From NCBI RefSeq assembly GCF_900115195.1, contig NZ_FOVO01000013.1, positions 19,837-83,836 of the forward strand: a stretch of 64,000 nt of DNA, written 5' to 3'. Source of the DNA: Xenorhabdus japonica (GTDB lineage Bacteria > Pseudomonadota > Gammaproteobacteria > Enterobacterales > Enterobacteriaceae). Positions 51,618 to 61,766 of this stretch are shown piece after piece. The notes beneath the pieces were generated by a model that saw nothing but the letters and a program-made list of their open reading frames with translations, did not search any database and was not told where the DNA came from. Position 1 is the stretch's first letter. Each line of letters begins with the position of its first letter. The position numbers and the translations under genes are program-made.

Positions 51618-51649
51618 AAAATTAAGTCTTTTAATTGAAGACTTAATTT
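51618..51649. repeat. Hairpin in the yfhL leader
   Basis: AAATTAAGTCTT and AAGACTTAATTT pair perfectly across TTAATTG, ending about 15 bases before the yfhL start. May protect the mRNA or act on an upstream transcript. Confidence 0.5.
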
Positions 51650-51664
51650 ATGTAAGAGGTTGAA

Positions 51665-51925
51665 ATGGCACTATTAATTACCAAACGCTGTATCAATTGT
51701 GATATGTGTGAACCCGAATGCCCTAATCAGGCCATCACAATGGGCGCAGAGATCTACGAAATTGAATCTGATCGTTGTACCGAGTGTATCGGGCATTACA
51801 AAAAGCCAACTTGCCAATCTGTCTGCCCGATCACCAATACCATTATCCTTAATCCTAATCATCAGGAAACCGAAGAGCAGTTATGGGATAAGTTTGTGCT
51901 GTTACACCATGCTGATAAGATCTGA
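51665..51925 (+). CDS. yfhL: 2[4Fe-4S] ferredoxin YfhL
   Basis: Small ferredoxin of the YfhL/Fdx-like type. 86 residues as in E. coli: first cluster motif CINCDMCEPECPNQ, second CTECIGHYKKPTCQSVCP with the long spacer typical of Alvin-type ferredoxins. Ribosome site AAGAGGTTGAA. Physiological partner unknown. Convergent with acpS. Confidence 0.95.
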   Translation: MALLITKRCINCDMCEPECPNQAITMGAEIYEIESDRCTECIGHYKKPTCQSVCPITNTIILNPNHQETEEQLWDKFVLLHHADKI

Positions 51926-51927
51926 AC

Positions 51928-52308
51928 TTAACTTTCCAATATCACTGTCGCACAAGCATAACGCCGTTCATCTGCCAGTGTGACATGGATGGATCTGACA
52001 TTCAGTTTGTTAGCCAGCACTTCAGCCTCTCCATGAAGTTTTAATGTGGGTTTCCCCAGTGGATCGTTAATCACTTCAAATTGGTTAAAGGCCAGTCCAT
52101 TGCGGATACCTGTTCCAAGCGCTTTGGCCGCCGCTTCCTTAACTGCGAAGCGCTTCGCCAAAAAACGGATAGGCTGGTTATTTTGTTGATATTGTTGCCA
52201 CTCTCCGTCGCTCAGAACACGCCTTGCCAGACGTTCGCCTGAACGTCCGACAATTTCGTCAATACGGGATATTTCAACAATATCTGTGCCTAATCCAATA
52301 ATGGCCAT
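51928..52308 (-). CDS. acpS: Holo-[acyl-carrier-protein] synthase
   Basis: Transfers phosphopantetheine from CoA to ACP in fatty acid synthesis. 126 residues, same as E. coli: [15 protein letters not shown] with the Mg-binding Asp, and [19 protein letters not shown] with the second acidic site. Its start overlaps the pdxJ stop by one base. Confidence 0.97.
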   Translation of the reverse strand: MAIIGLGTDIVEISRIDEIVGRSGERLARRVLSDGEWQQYQQNNQPIRFLAKRFAVKEAAAKALGTGIRNGLAFNQFEVINDPLGKPTLKLHGEAEVLANKLNVRSIHVTLADERRYACATVILES

Positions 52309-53039
52309 TAACGGCGAGCTTCCCGCAATAACGTTTTCATATCCGCAACAGCAGCAGACAAACCACTGAATACAGCGCGGCCAATAATGGCATGCCCTAT
52401 ATTTAGTTCATAAATTTCAGGTAAAGCTGCAATGCGCTGCACATTGTGATAAGTCAATCCATGACCGGCGTTGACTTTTAGACCTTTAGAGGCCGCGTAG
52501 GTAGCTGCTTCTTTGATACGCTGAAATTCTTTTTCTTGCTGTGTTTCATTCTCTGCATCAGCATATGCGCCAGTATGAATCTCGATAAATGGTGCTCCGA
52601 CTTCAACAGCTGCATCGATTTGTTGGTGATCCGCATCAATGAATAAAGACACCAAAATTCCCGCTTCTGATAAGATTTTAACAGCCGCAGCAATGTGCTC
52701 CTTTTGTCCAAACACATCCAATCCACCTTCGGTTGTTACCTCTTGACGCTTTTCAGGTACTAAACAACAGAAAGCAGGTTTGATTTGGCAAGCAATCCCC
52801 ACCATCTCATCTGTTACCGCCATTTCAAGGTTCATACGAGTTTGAATTGTTCTTTCTAATAATTGAACATCTCTGTCAGTAATATGGCGGCGATCTTCAC
52901 GCAGGTGAACCGTTATACCATCAGCTCCCGCCTGCTCTGCAACAAATGCAGCCTGAACCGGATTGGGATATTGTGTCCCACGGGCATTACGTAAGGTTGC
53001 AATGTGATCAATGTTGATACCTAACAATACCTCAACCAT
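52308..53039 (-). CDS. pdxJ: Pyridoxine 5'-phosphate synthase PdxJ
   Basis: Condenses deoxyxylulose phosphate with 3-amino-2-oxopropyl phosphate to pyridoxine phosphate. 243 residues from the ATG at 53039 with GCAGGAG upstream, the E. coli length. [37 protein letters not shown] and [12 protein letters not shown] are family blocks. Part of recO-pdxJ-acpS. Confidence 0.97.
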   Translation of the reverse strand: MVEVLLGINIDHIATLRNARGTQYPNPVQAAFVAEQAGADGITVHLREDRRHITDRDVQLLERTIQTRMNLEMAVTDEMVGIACQIKPAFCCLVPEKRQEVTTEGGLDVFGQKEHIAAAVKILSEAGILVSLFIDADHQQIDAAVEVGAPFIEIHTGAYADAENETQQEKEFQRIKEAATYAASKGLKVNAGHGLTYHNVQRIAALPEIYELNIGHAIIGRAVFSGLSAAVADMKTLLREARR

Positions 53040-53107
53040 TTTTAGCTCCTGCAATAACATAAGATTTAATAAAGTCTACACTTTTCATCATGAAAAAGCG
53101 GCTTGCT

Positions 53108-53845
53108 TTAGTTTTCATTTTTCTTGTTGGGGTTATCAATTTTTTTACGTGCTAATTGACGAAATAGTTCACGGCTTTTTAACGGTTTTCCTCCCAAATA
53201 AGGCTTTAAGGCAATGCGAGTGAAACGTTTTGCCGCTTTCAAAGTCCTGTGATCAGGAAATTTGCCAATTGCCAACGCCTTTAGTTCATAACCAGTAAAA
53301 CTGTATTGATCCACAACCAAACTGGCGATAAACCCTTTTTCTTCACGATAACGGTAAGTCATTGTGTCCGCTACAGGTTCACCACTTCCTGCACAGTGAA
53401 GATAATCAACACCGTATCCCATATTGGTTAATAACGCTAATTCCAAACGACGCAATGCGTACTCCGGCGTGTATTCACTCGCCGCAAGGATTTGCAAACA
53501 TTGGAGATAATCAAAAAAAAGTGCGGGATATGCCGTTCCTTGTTCAAGGACTCGGGATAAAAGCTCATTTACATACAACCCGCTGTAGAGCACACTTCCC
53601 GATAAGGGGAGAGCCAATGAAATAGGCTCTGCATCTCTTAATGTCTTGATTTCCCCCCGCCCACTCCAACGAATGAGCAGCGGGGTAAAAGGTTGCAAGC
53701 AACCTTTTAGATTGGAGCGACGGCTGCGTGCTCCTTTCGCCAATATTCGTATGCGCCCTTCATTTTCAGTAAATACATCCAGTAGTAAACTGGTTTCACT
53801 GTAAGGGCGTCCATGAAGTACAAAGGCTCTCTGCCAGCCGTCCAC
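53108..53845 (-). CDS. recO: DNA repair protein RecO
   Basis: RecFOR-pathway protein that helps load RecA and anneals ssDNA. 245 residues: N-terminal OB fold ([40 protein letters not shown]) and a helical C-terminal part. The zinc motif of Gram-positive RecO is absent, as in E. coli. Nine bases after era. Confidence 0.95.
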   Translation of the reverse strand: MDGWQRAFVLHGRPYSETSLLLDVFTENEGRIRILAKGARSRRSNLKGCLQPFTPLLIRWSGRGEIKTLRDAEPISLALPLSGSVLYSGLYVNELLSRVLEQGTAYPALFFDYLQCLQILAASEYTPEYALRRLELALLTNMGYGVDYLHCAGSGEPVADTMTYRYREEKGFIASLVVDQYSFTGYELKALAIGKFPDHRTLKAAKRFTRIALKPYLGGKPLKSRELFRQLARKKIDNPNKKNEN

Positions 53846-53854
53846 ATATCAGCC

Positions 53855-54760
53855 TTATAAGTCGTCGATGTAACCGAGGCTGCGAAGCGCCCGTTCATCA
53901 TCAGCCCAACCAGCTTTCACTTTTACCCACAATTCTAAGTGGACTTTCATATCAAACAGCTTTTCCATATCTTGACGAGCTTCTGTACCAATCGTCTTGA
54001 TTTTGCTGCCTTTATTACCAATCACCATTTTTTTCTGGCCATCACGCTCTACCAGAATCAAACCATGGATCGTATAACCACCACGTTCATTGGCAACAAA
54101 TTGCTCAATTTCTACTGTCACTGAATATGGGAGTTCATCACCCAAAAAACGCATCAGTTTTTCACGGATGATTTCTGACGCCATAAAACGCTGTGAACGA
54201 TCAGTGATGTAATCTTCAGGGAAGTGATGCTCTGCCAGTGGCATATGGTCACGCACTAATTTGGCAATGGTATCGACATTCATGCCTTTTTCCGCACTAA
54301 CCGGTACAACATCGATAAAATTCATCTGTTGGCTGAGAAAACCGATATGTGGCAGAAGAATGGTTTTATCTGTCACATTGTCCACTTTATTAATAGCCAG
54401 TAAGACAGGGCAACGTAAATGACGCAACTTGTTCACCACCATTTCATCATCAGGTGTCCAATGCGTACCTTCCACAACAAAAATAACCAGTTCTACATCA
54501 CCAATAGAGCTGCTCGCCGCACGGTTCATCAATCGGTTGATCGCACGCTTTTCTTCAATATGAAGACCCGGTGTATCAACATAGATGGTTTGGTAAGCTC
54601 CTTCCGTATGAATCCCCATAATGCGATGCCGCGTCGTTTGAGGTTTACGGGAAGTAATAGATACTTTCTGACCCAATAACTGATTCAGTAAAGTTGATTT
54701 ACCGACGTTGGGCCGACCGACTATTGCAACGAATCCGCAATAGTTTTTTTCTTCGCTCAT
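53855..54760 (-). CDS. era: Ribosome assembly GTPase Era
   Basis: Essential GTPase that binds the 3' end of 16S rRNA during 30S maturation. 301 residues: G1 [13 protein letters not shown] at 14-22, G3 DTPG, G4 NKVD, G5 VSAEKG, then the KH domain with [13 protein letters not shown]. Overlaps the rnc stop by four bases, coupling it to rnc. Confidence 0.97.
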   Translation of the reverse strand: MSEEKNYCGFVAIVGRPNVGKSTLLNQLLGQKVSITSRKPQTTRHRIMGIHTEGAYQTIYVDTPGLHIEEKRAINRLMNRAASSSIGDVELVIFVVEGTHWTPDDEMVVNKLRHLRCPVLLAINKVDNVTDKTILLPHIGFLSQQMNFIDVVPVSAEKGMNVDTIAKLVRDHMPLAEHHFPEDYITDRSQRFMASEIIREKLMRFLGDELPYSVTVEIEQFVANERGGYTIHGLILVERDGQKKMVIGNKGSKIKTIGTEARQDMEKLFDMKVHLELWVKVKAGWADDERALRSLGYIDDL

Positions 54761-55437
54761 TCAAGCTCCAGTTGTTTTAATGCTTGTTCTGCAGCCGCCT
54801 GTTCTGCCTTGCGGCGACTGGAACCGACTCCTCTGACAGGCTGTTCAAATCCACTGACCTGACAGTGAATTGTAAATTCCTGATCGTGTGCTTCCCCACG
54901 AACTTGAACAACCAGATATGTAGGCAATGGCAAATGACGCCCTTGCAAATACTCCTGTAAACGTGTTTTAGGATCTTTTTGCTTATCGCCTGGGCTAATT
55001 TCATTCAAACGAGTTTCATACCAAGTCAGGATAATCTTTTCGATGGTCTGAATATCGCTATCAAGAAAAATAGCGCCAATTAAGGCTTCAATGCTATCCG
55101 CCAAAATGGATTCGCGACGATGTCCCCCACTTTTTAACTCACCCGGCCCCAGCCGCAGGCATTCACCTAATTCAAACTCTCTGGCCAATTCCGCCAAAGT
55201 ATTGCCACGCACCAATGTTGCTCGCATACGACTCATATCCCCTTCATCAACACGGGGGAAACGATGGTAAAGCGCATTGGCAATGACAAAACTCAGGATC
55301 GAGTCACCAAGAAATTCCAGACGTTCATTATGCTTACTGCTGGCGCTGCGGTGAGTCAACGCTTGAAGCAACAAATCGTACTGTTTAAAGGTATATCCTA
55401 GCTTATGTTGTAACCGATTCGTTATTATGGAGTTCAT
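54757..55437 (-). CDS. rnc: Ribonuclease III
   Basis: Double-strand RNA endonuclease that processes rRNA precursors and its own leader. 226 residues as in E. coli: catalytic signature [18 protein letters not shown], second acidic site in [19 protein letters not shown], and a dsRNA-binding domain at about 155-226 ending [21 protein letters not shown] long hairpin lies in its leader (55554-55591). Confidence 0.97.
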   Translation of the reverse strand: MNSIITNRLQHKLGYTFKQYDLLLQALTHRSASSKHNERLEFLGDSILSFVIANALYHRFPRVDEGDMSRMRATLVRGNTLAELAREFELGECLRLGPGELKSGGHRRESILADSIEALIGAIFLDSDIQTIEKIILTWYETRLNEISPGDKQKDPKTRLQEYLQGRHLPLPTYLVVQVRGEAHDQEFTIHCQVSGFEQPVRGVGSSRRKAEQAAAEQALKQLELE

Positions 55438-55553
55438 GTGCTACCAATTCAGTTAGAATTCATCAAATAAAAGCACACGCAACAGACCTGTGAGGCCAGA
55501 CCTATCTAGCAATATTCACCTTACGGCAAACCTTACAAAACTGTTGCGTTTGC

Positions 55554-55591
55554 ACTGGCTCCCAAAGACATTCATCATCTTGGGAACCAGT
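55554..55591 (-). promoter_or_regulatory. Long hairpin in the rnc leader
   Basis: ACTGGTTCCCAAGA faces TCTTTGGGAGCCAGT with one mismatch around a nine-base loop. It sits between lepB and rnc; in E. coli RNase III cuts a hairpin in its own leader here to limit rnc-era-recO expression. It could also be read as a lepB terminator, but no T tract follows. Confidence 0.5.
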
Positions 55592-55654
55592 CATCTTGTT
55601 TGAAAGAATATTCTACACTGTGAGATAAATTAATGCTGCGCTAATATATAAATA

Positions 55655-56626
55655 TTAGTGAATTCCACCAATTCGACTAAAGCGCACACTAGTAGGCCAC
55701 TTATCTTCCTGTTTTTCGAAACTCATCCAAATGGCGGTTGCACGGCCTACCAGATTTTTCTCCGGTACAAATCCCCATGAACGGCTATCGTCACTATTGT
55801 CACGGTTGTCACCCATCGCGAAATATTGGCCTTGGGGAACGACCCAAGTACCAACTGGCAAGCCATTTTGGCGGAAGCTAGGGATGCGTTGTATTATAGG
55901 AATAGTCAAAATATGGTGTGACACATCACCTAAATTTTCTTTTCTTTCGTCCTGACGGAGAGTATTCTCCCCTAACGGATCATCAACGGGAATTTGATAA
56001 ACTCCACTTATACGAATCCCTTCTGATGTCACACCTTCTTTTATCGTCCATTCACTTGGGAATGTGTTCTTATAAGTAACAGGTAAATCTCCCTTGCATT
56101 CCACATTCCAACCACAGTCCGGGTAAATCTGAAGCTCTTTTTTACTGTAATCGTAAACGATCTTATCTCCGGGCAAGCCAATGATTCGTTTTACAAAATC
56201 TATGCTTGGATTTTTCGGATATTTGAAAACAGCAACATCTCCACGCTTAGGCTCACCGGTTTTTATTAAGGTTGTTTGCGTAAGTGGGTCTTTTAAACCA
56301 TAGGCAAATTTTTCAACCAGAATAAAATCCCCGATCAATAATGTCGGCATCATTGAACCAGAAGGAATCTGAAAAGGCTCATAAACAAAAGAACGCAGAA
56401 CCAACACAATAGCTAACACCGGAAAGACAGATGCAAGTGTTTCAACCCATGAAGGTTTGTTAAGCTCTTTAGCCAAAACTTCCTGAGCTTCTGCGCCTGC
56501 CGCCTGTTCCTGAATGTGGGCAAGCTTTTTTTTACGTTCTGGAGCGAATTTGAATCGCTCCAGGCACCAGAGAATACCGGTGATTAACGTTGCTAACGTT
56601 AATACCAAGGCAAAAGTGTTAGCCAT
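55655..56626 (-). CDS. lepB: Signal peptidase I
   Basis: Inner-membrane serine protease that removes signal peptides from exported proteins. 323 residues (E. coli 324): two N-terminal membrane segments (about 4-22 and 60-80), catalytic Ser in QIPSGSMMPTLLIGD (near 91), Lys in GDVAVFKYPKNPSIDFVKRIIGLPGD, and GDNRDNSDDSRSWG. 20 bases after lepA, in one operon. Confidence 0.97.
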   Translation of the reverse strand: MANTFALVLTLATLITGILWCLERFKFAPERKKKLAHIQEQAAGAEAQEVLAKELNKPSWVETLASVFPVLAIVLVLRSFVYEPFQIPSGSMMPTLLIGDFILVEKFAYGLKDPLTQTTLIKTGEPKRGDVAVFKYPKNPSIDFVKRIIGLPGDKIVYDYSKKELQIYPDCGWNVECKGDLPVTYKNTFPSEWTIKEGVTSEGIRISGVYQIPVDDPLGENTLRQDERKENLGDVSHHILTIPIIQRIPSFRQNGLPVGTWVVPQGQYFAMGDNRDNSDDSRSWGFVPEKNLVGRATAIWMSFEKQEDKWPTSVRFSRIGGIH

Positions 56627-56646
56627 TTAAGCTCCTTACGACCTTG

Positions 56647-58443
56647 TTAATTATCTTTGCCAACATGCAGAATCGCTAAGAAAGCTTCTTGAGGCAGTTC
56701 AACATTTCCGACCTGCTTCATGCGTTTTTTACCTTCTTTCTGTTTCTGCAATAGCTTTTTCTTACGACTGACGTCACCACCATAACATTTCGCCAGTACA
56801 TTTTTACGTAACTGCTTAACGGTAGAACGCGCAATAATGTGAGTTCCTATGGCAGCTTGAATTGCAATGTCAAATTGCTGGCGTGGAATCAACTCTTTCA
56901 TTTTTTCCACCAGATCACGTCCACGATATTGAGAATTGTCACGGTGAGTAATCAAAGCCAGAGCATCAACGCGCTCACCGTTAATCAAAACATCCACACG
57001 AACCATGTCTGAGCTCTGGAAGCGGATAAAATTATAATCCAGAGATGCATAACCACGAGATGTTGATTTCAAGCGGTCAAAGAAATCCAGAACAACTTCA
57101 GCCATTGGGATTTCATAAGTCAGAGCAACCTGATTGCCGTGATAAACCATATTGGTCTGCATACCACGCTTTTCCACGCAGAGTGTAATGACATTACCAA
57201 GATATTCTTTCGGCAACAACATATGACATTCTGCAATCGGCTCACGCAGTTCCCCAATATTATTTAATGCCGGCAACTTGGATGGACTATCAACATAGAT
57301 AATATCACCACTGGTTGTCTCAACTTCATAAACAACTGTTGGAGCCGTTGTGATCAAATCGAGATCATATTCACGTTCCAAACGTTCCTGAATGATTTCC
57401 ATATGCAGCAATCCGAGGAAACCACAGCGGAAACCAAAACCCAATGCGGTAGAGCTTTCTGGTTCATAGAATAATGAAGCGTCATTTAAACTCAATTTAC
57501 CCAATGCATCACGGAATGCTTCATAGTCATCAGAACTAATTGGGAACAGCCCCGCATAAACTTGCGGTTTAACCTTTTTAAAACCAGGAAGTGATTTTTC
57601 CGCAGGATGGCGTGCAGTTGTCAATGTATCCCCAACTGGTGCCCCCAGAATATCTTTGATGGCACAGACCAACCAGCCTACCTCACCACAATTCAATACA
57701 TCACGATCAATGCGTTTCGGTGTGAAGATTCCCAGACGGTCAGCGTTATATACCTGCCCTGTACTCATTACTTTGACTTTATCACCTTTGCGCAAAGTAC
57801 CGTTTTTAACGCGGACAAGTGAAACAACGCCAAGGTAATTATCAAACCATGAGTCAATAATCAGAGCCTGCAATGGTGCATCAGGATCGCCCTCTGGTGA
57901 GGGTATCTCTTTCACCAGACGCTCAATAACGTCTTGTACACCGATACCTGTTTTTGCAGAACAACGAACAGCATCTGTTGCATCAATACCAACAATATCT
58001 TCGATTTCTTCAGCAACACGCTCTGGTTCAGCAGCTGGGAGGTCAATTTTGTTCAGAACCGGAACTACTTCCAGATCCATTTCTATGGCGGTATAGCAGT
58101 TAGCCAATGTTTGAGCTTCAACACCCTGACCCGCATCAACAACCAACAATGCACCTTCACAAGCAGCCAGTGAACGGGAAACTTCATAAGAGAAGTCAAC
58201 ATGCCCTGGCGTATCGATAAAGTTTAATTGGTAGACTTGCCCGTCATTTGCCTTGTAATCAAGAGTTACACTTTGTGCCTTGATCGTGATTCCACGTTCA
58301 CGTTCAAGATCCATTGAATCCAGTACTTGTGCTGCCATTTCACGATCGGACAACCCCCCACAGATTTGAATAATCCGGTCAGATAGCGTGGATTTACCGT
58401 GGTCAATGTGGGCGATAATGGAGAAATTTCGTATTTGCTTCAT
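56647..58443 (-). CDS. lepA: Elongation factor 4 (LepA)
   Basis: Ribosome-bound translational GTPase that back-translocates or aids 30S biogenesis. 598 residues: G domain with [13 protein letters not shown] at 9-21, [17 protein letters not shown]; then domains II, III, V and the unique C-terminal domain ending GKDN. Length as in E. coli (599). First gene of lepA-lepB. Confidence 0.98.
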   Translation of the reverse strand: MKQIRNFSIIAHIDHGKSTLSDRIIQICGGLSDREMAAQVLDSMDLERERGITIKAQSVTLDYKANDGQVYQLNFIDTPGHVDFSYEVSRSLAACEGALLVVDAGQGVEAQTLANCYTAIEMDLEVVPVLNKIDLPAAEPERVAEEIEDIVGIDATDAVRCSAKTGIGVQDVIERLVKEIPSPEGDPDAPLQALIIDSWFDNYLGVVSLVRVKNGTLRKGDKVKVMSTGQVYNADRLGIFTPKRIDRDVLNCGEVGWLVCAIKDILGAPVGDTLTTARHPAEKSLPGFKKVKPQVYAGLFPISSDDYEAFRDALGKLSLNDASLFYEPESSTALGFGFRCGFLGLLHMEIIQERLEREYDLDLITTAPTVVYEVETTSGDIIYVDSPSKLPALNNIGELREPIAECHMLLPKEYLGNVITLCVEKRGMQTNMVYHGNQVALTYEIPMAEVVLDFFDRLKSTSRGYASLDYNFIRFQSSDMVRVDVLINGERVDALALITHRDNSQYRGRDLVEKMKELIPRQQFDIAIQAAIGTHIIARSTVKQLRKNVLAKCYGGDVSRKKKLLQKQKEGKKRMKQVGNVELPQEAFLAILHVGKDN

Positions 58444-58567
58444 TATTTAATCTTTTTTGCCTTAATATTTCTGAATCACTCGCCTATGGACACACTGATC
58501 GACATAAAGCGACAATTTATTGGTTTGGCCACCGGCCTGAGGAGCCGTATTCTACATGCCAAAACAG

Positions 58568-58596
58568 TGAAAACCTAGTCATGCCTATGGTTTTCA
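58568..58596 (-). terminator. Terminator after rseC
   Basis: On the minus strand TGAAAACC pairs with GGTTTTCA, followed by CTGTTTT. It closes the rpoE-rseABC operon about 60-90 bases after rseC. Next to it, TTTTCAGTATGA is repeated 20 bp apart. Confidence 0.55.
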
Positions 58597-58655
58597 GTAT
58601 GACCCAGTCGTTTTCAGTATGATAAATAAAGTTGAAACTCGTATGGTAAAACAGA

Positions 58656-59120
58656 TTATTCTTGCTGTAGAACCTTAATCGCATCAGGAGGTAAACCAAT
58701 TTGCAACACTACAGGCTGGTACGTTTGCAGATTATCCCAATACGCAGCAATCTTGCGGGCAATGAAGAAACCAGCGATTCCACCGCCAATTCCTCCTAGA
58801 CATATCCATAATTGATCCATCGTCCAAGATTGGAAAAGAGCAGATCCCAAAAACAGTCCCAATAACGGTGTCAGATAAACCAATATGGCTGAACGTAGCA
58901 AGCTGCTTTCAGGAATACCTACTTCAACTTTCTGACCTGGTTGAAGTGGTTGAGAGATCTCCAATTCCAACTGATGGATGCTTTCTGGCCCTATTTTCTC
59001 CAGTAAATAAGAGCCACAGGCTGCTTTAGCCTGACAACTGCCGCAGCCTGAAGATGAACCGTAACGTAATAATGCACGGCCTTTTTGCCAACGGACAACA
59101 GTTGCCCATTCTTTAATCAT
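58656..59120 (-). CDS. rseC: SoxR-reducing / sigma-E accessory protein RseC
   Basis: Inner-membrane protein of the rpoE operon, linked to SoxR reduction with the Rsx complex. 154 residues: N-terminal cysteine cluster in SSGCGSCQAKAACGSYL, then two membrane segments at about 75-96 and 100-120. Its ATG overlaps the rseB stop. Confidence 0.95.
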   Translation of the reverse strand: MIKEWATVVRWQKGRALLRYGSSSGCGSCQAKAACGSYLLEKIGPESIHQLELEISQPLQPGQKVEVGIPESSLLRSAILVYLTPLLGLFLGSALFQSWTMDQLWICLGGIGGGIAGFFIARKIAAYWDNLQTYQPVVLQIGLPPDAIKVLQQE

Positions 59121-60079
59121 TAGTTTTCTCCTGTAAACGTCACGCTTGCTGCAATTTGTTCGGCTGTTGCGAAAGGCAGTTCACCAATGACTGTTATACT
59201 ATTTTTACCTCTGGCCAAAGTATAAACCGTTCTCCTGCCTTGTCGAAATAGTTGTTTATCAACCACCTTTTTATTTGAGTTCATGACATTTACAGAAAAA
59301 TTAAACAACCCATCACTATACATGATGGATTGCAACCATTCTGTCTCTGATAGCTTTCGGCTGTTACGGGAAATTTCTTTGAAGCCATCAGGCACTCCTC
59401 CAACCAGCCAATTAAACGTTAACTTATCAGATGGTGGGATAAGTAACATAGGCGGTAATTTCAAATCTATAATCGCGCTGAGTTCCGTTTTAATATGGTC
59501 ATTCACTGTTAATGACACGACACGGAATTGCTCGATGACTGTTGTATTATCCCTATCCAATAGATCTATCAACAAGGGAAGGTGATTTTTATCATCAATC
59601 AGAAGATTATAGTTATAGCGGGATTCATCTTTCGATATGATGCGTACAAAACTCACGGGATGGTCACCAACGTGCGTACTTCCCGCATCAATGAAGCGAT
59701 AAAATTTCTGCAAATGTGCAAAATCAGCAAAGATAATCGGTGGAAGGTAGTCGACAATATGAGTGCCACGGATACTAAATGAATCCAGCCCTGGCTCGTA
59801 ATAACTAATTTGGTTACCACGCTGGATGATTTCTCTACGTGAACCATCCATTTGTATGATTTGGGCAATAGCTTGCTCATCAATCATGGCATGACGGTAA
59901 CGTAAGGGTACGAGGAATCGCCGCTCCAAGTTGATGAAGCCAAGCTCATAATCCAGCGTCTGTACTGCCTTACTCATATCCTGCAACAAAGCCCCAGCGC
60001 TGCTTTGCTGCGCTGGGGCTCTTAGAGGATTAATCAGGCTACTTGATAATAAAAAAATGAAAAGCCAAGTACGTTTCAT
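59120..60079 (-). CDS. rseB: Sigma-E regulatory protein RseB
   Basis: Periplasmic protein that binds RseA and blocks DegS cleavage until lipopolysaccharide signals release it. 319 residues: signal peptide about 1-24 (LLSSSLINPLRAPAQ), large lipid-binding domain and small C-terminal domain. YELGFINLERRFLVPLRYRHAMIDEQ and IQRGNQISYYEPG match the family. Ends overlapping rseC. Confidence 0.95.
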   Translation of the reverse strand: MKRTWLFIFLLSSSLINPLRAPAQQSSAGALLQDMSKAVQTLDYELGFINLERRFLVPLRYRHAMIDEQAIAQIIQMDGSRREIIQRGNQISYYEPGLDSFSIRGTHIVDYLPPIIFADFAHLQKFYRFIDAGSTHVGDHPVSFVRIISKDESRYNYNLLIDDKNHLPLLIDLLDRDNTTVIEQFRVVSLTVNDHIKTELSAIIDLKLPPMLLIPPSDKLTFNWLVGGVPDGFKEISRNSRKLSETEWLQSIMYSDGLFNFSVNVMNSNKKVVDKQLFRQGRRTVYTLARGKNSITVIGELPFATAEQIAASVTFTGEN

Positions 60080-60134
60080 TACTGTTATCGTGGACCATTG
60101 TTAATTAACTATTATTGTTAACTTATTGCTGTGA

Positions 60135-60767
60135 CTATTGTGATACTTGCTCTTCAAGAAGCTGATTAGCCTGTGTGACATCACGATTTCTTTCAAAGTG
60201 AATTCGGCGGTCGAGTTCATATTGCTGCAACATCGCATCAATTCGTTTATTACTTTCACGCACTCGCATATTCAAATCACTACCGAAAGTTTCTTCTTCG
60301 GCTGGAGTCGCTAAACCAACTGTTGACGTTGCACCCATCACAGGTAATGTATTAAAAGCCGGTGCCTCAAATTGGTTCTCTGTTTCAGAATTACTATCGT
60401 TATTATAGTGCTGGACGCCGATAATCACGCTCAGAGATACACAAGCAGCAACACCAATTTGTGTAATTTGGCTCTTCCATGTGCGGATTTTGTTCCAGAA
60501 TGGCATGTTCGCCCATGTTTCGGGCTTTGGCTGAGATTCCGGAACAGCCGCTGGATTAATGTGAACGGGTTCTTTTTCAAGAGCCAAAGCTACTTGACTC
60601 GCAATATCCAAATGTAATACATCCCCCACATCACCACGCAGCACATCACGTACAAGATGATATCTTTCCCACTGTTTCTGCATGATCGCATCTTCAGAGA
60701 CCAAATGAACTGCTTCACTATCAAGAGCTTCTCCATCCATTAATGCGGAAAGTTTCTCTCTTTGCAT
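60135..60767 (-). CDS. rseA: Anti-sigma-E factor RseA
   Basis: Single-pass membrane protein that holds sigma-E inactive and is degraded by DegS and RseP under envelope stress. 210 residues (E. coli 216): cytoplasmic domain MQREKLSALMDGEALDSEA to about 90, membrane segment about 100-118 (IGVAACVSLSVIIGVQHY), periplasmic domain. Between rpoE and rseB. Confidence 0.95.
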   Translation of the reverse strand: MQREKLSALMDGEALDSEAVHLVSEDAIMQKQWERYHLVRDVLRGDVGDVLHLDIASQVALALEKEPVHINPAAVPESQPKPETWANMPFWNKIRTWKSQITQIGVAACVSLSVIIGVQHYNNDSNSETENQFEAPAFNTLPVMGATSTVGLATPAEEETFGSDLNMRVRESNKRIDAMLQQYELDRRIHFERNRDVTQANQLLEEQVSQ

Positions 60768-60799
60768 GCCAAAGTACCCTTAAATATTATTTTGTCCCA

Positions 60800-61375
60800 C
60801 TACTGTTGGATCAGTGGTTGAACTTTATTATCAATGGCTTCCCTTGCCCGGAAAATTCGTGAACGTACAGTGCCTACAGGACATTCCATGATGTCGGCTA
60901 TTTCTTCATAGCTCAACCCATCCAACTCCCTCAACGTAATCGCTATCCTTAAATCTTCCGGGAGCGATTCAATAGTACGGAAAACCACTTCCTTTAATTC
61001 TTCAGACAACATTAAGTTCTCAGGGTTCGAAATTTCTTTCAATGAACTTGATGTATCATAATTTTCTGCGTCGTTGGCATCCAGATCATTGGATGGCGGG
61101 CGACGTCCCTGAGCAACCAAATAATTTTTCGCAGTGTTGACGGCAATACGGTACAGCCATGTATAAAAAGCGCTGTCCCCCCGGAAAGAAGAAAGTGCCC
61201 GATAAGTCTTGATGAAAACCTCTTGAGCAACATCAGGTACATCGCCTTGAGGTACGTAACGAGCAATCAGACTCGCTACTTTGTGCTGATATCTTATCAC
61301 CAGCAAATTAAATGCTTTTTGGTCACCCTTCTGGACCCGTTCAATCAGCATTTGATCCGTTAACTGCTCGCTCAT
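60800..61375 (-). CDS. rpoE: Sigma factor RpoE (sigma-E)
   Basis: Extracytoplasmic-function sigma factor for envelope stress. 191 residues from the ATG at 61375 (MSEQLTDQMLIERVQKGDQKAF), identical in length to E. coli; the frame runs on to 61489 but crosses the operon's promoter. Region 2 DVPDVAQEVFIKTYRALSSF and region 4 ELDGLSYEEIADIMECPVGTVRSRIFRARE are intact. Autoregulated via the sigma-E promoter upstream. Confidence 0.98.
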   Translation of the reverse strand: MSEQLTDQMLIERVQKGDQKAFNLLVIRYQHKVASLIARYVPQGDVPDVAQEVFIKTYRALSSFRGDSAFYTWLYRIAVNTAKNYLVAQGRRPPSNDLDANDAENYDTSSSLKEISNPENLMLSEELKEVVFRTIESLPEDLRIAITLRELDGLSYEEIADIMECPVGTVRSRIFRAREAIDNKVQPLIQQ

Positions 61376-61460
61376 CCGAGGTTCACTCTCCTGAGGTAAA
61401 ACTCCACATTTATACTTAAAATAAACCAATATATGTTCTGATTTCCCGAACAAGCATGAC

Positions 61461-61487
61461 TTTGAGTATGAATTCGCTGTGAAGTTC
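61461..61487 (-). promoter_or_regulatory. Sigma-E promoter of rpoE-rseABC
   Basis: On the minus strand GAACTT, 16 bases, then TCAAA, about 90 bases before rpoE. It fits the sigma-E consensus (GAACTT-N16-TCnnA) and the known autoregulation. Confidence 0.75.
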
Positions 61488-61766
61488 AACTTTAGCTGTA
61501 ATTTTATATTACAACCACCTGTTATTCTCGTATTACACTTCTTGTATTTTATTAATTATAAATGAGATTAATTTTCGTGATATTTACTCAGCGCTGCATT
61601 GAGCTACACAATATGAGGAATGCAATCTACTGGATATCTATTGAATACCTAGTACAAATCATAGTCTCTATTTCACTGAACACGTGATTTTAATCTGAGA
61701 AAAAGAAAATTCTTATTCCATTACACCGAAAAATCTGGTTAACCATCTCAATAGTTCTATATATTA

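Larger units (their letters stand above)
51307..51664. other. Stretch between the membrane gene and yfhL
   Basis: Contains the promoter side of the gene at 51306, a possible small cysteine-rich gene (51380-51520), and the hairpin before yfhL. In E. coli this interval holds yfhH and yfhB further off; neither is visible here. Confidence 0.5.

Noticed and set aside
60085..60150. Apparent 13-bp period between rseB and rseA
   Set aside because: Units (TATTGTTAA, TATTGCTGTGA, TATTGTGATA) vary in length and run into coding sequence; not comparable with the clean 15-bp arrays.
61376..61489. N-terminal extension of rpoE
   Set aside because: The extra 38 codons cross the sigma-E promoter; the family starts at MSEQLTDQ. 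A leader peptide such as RseD remains possible but is not shown.
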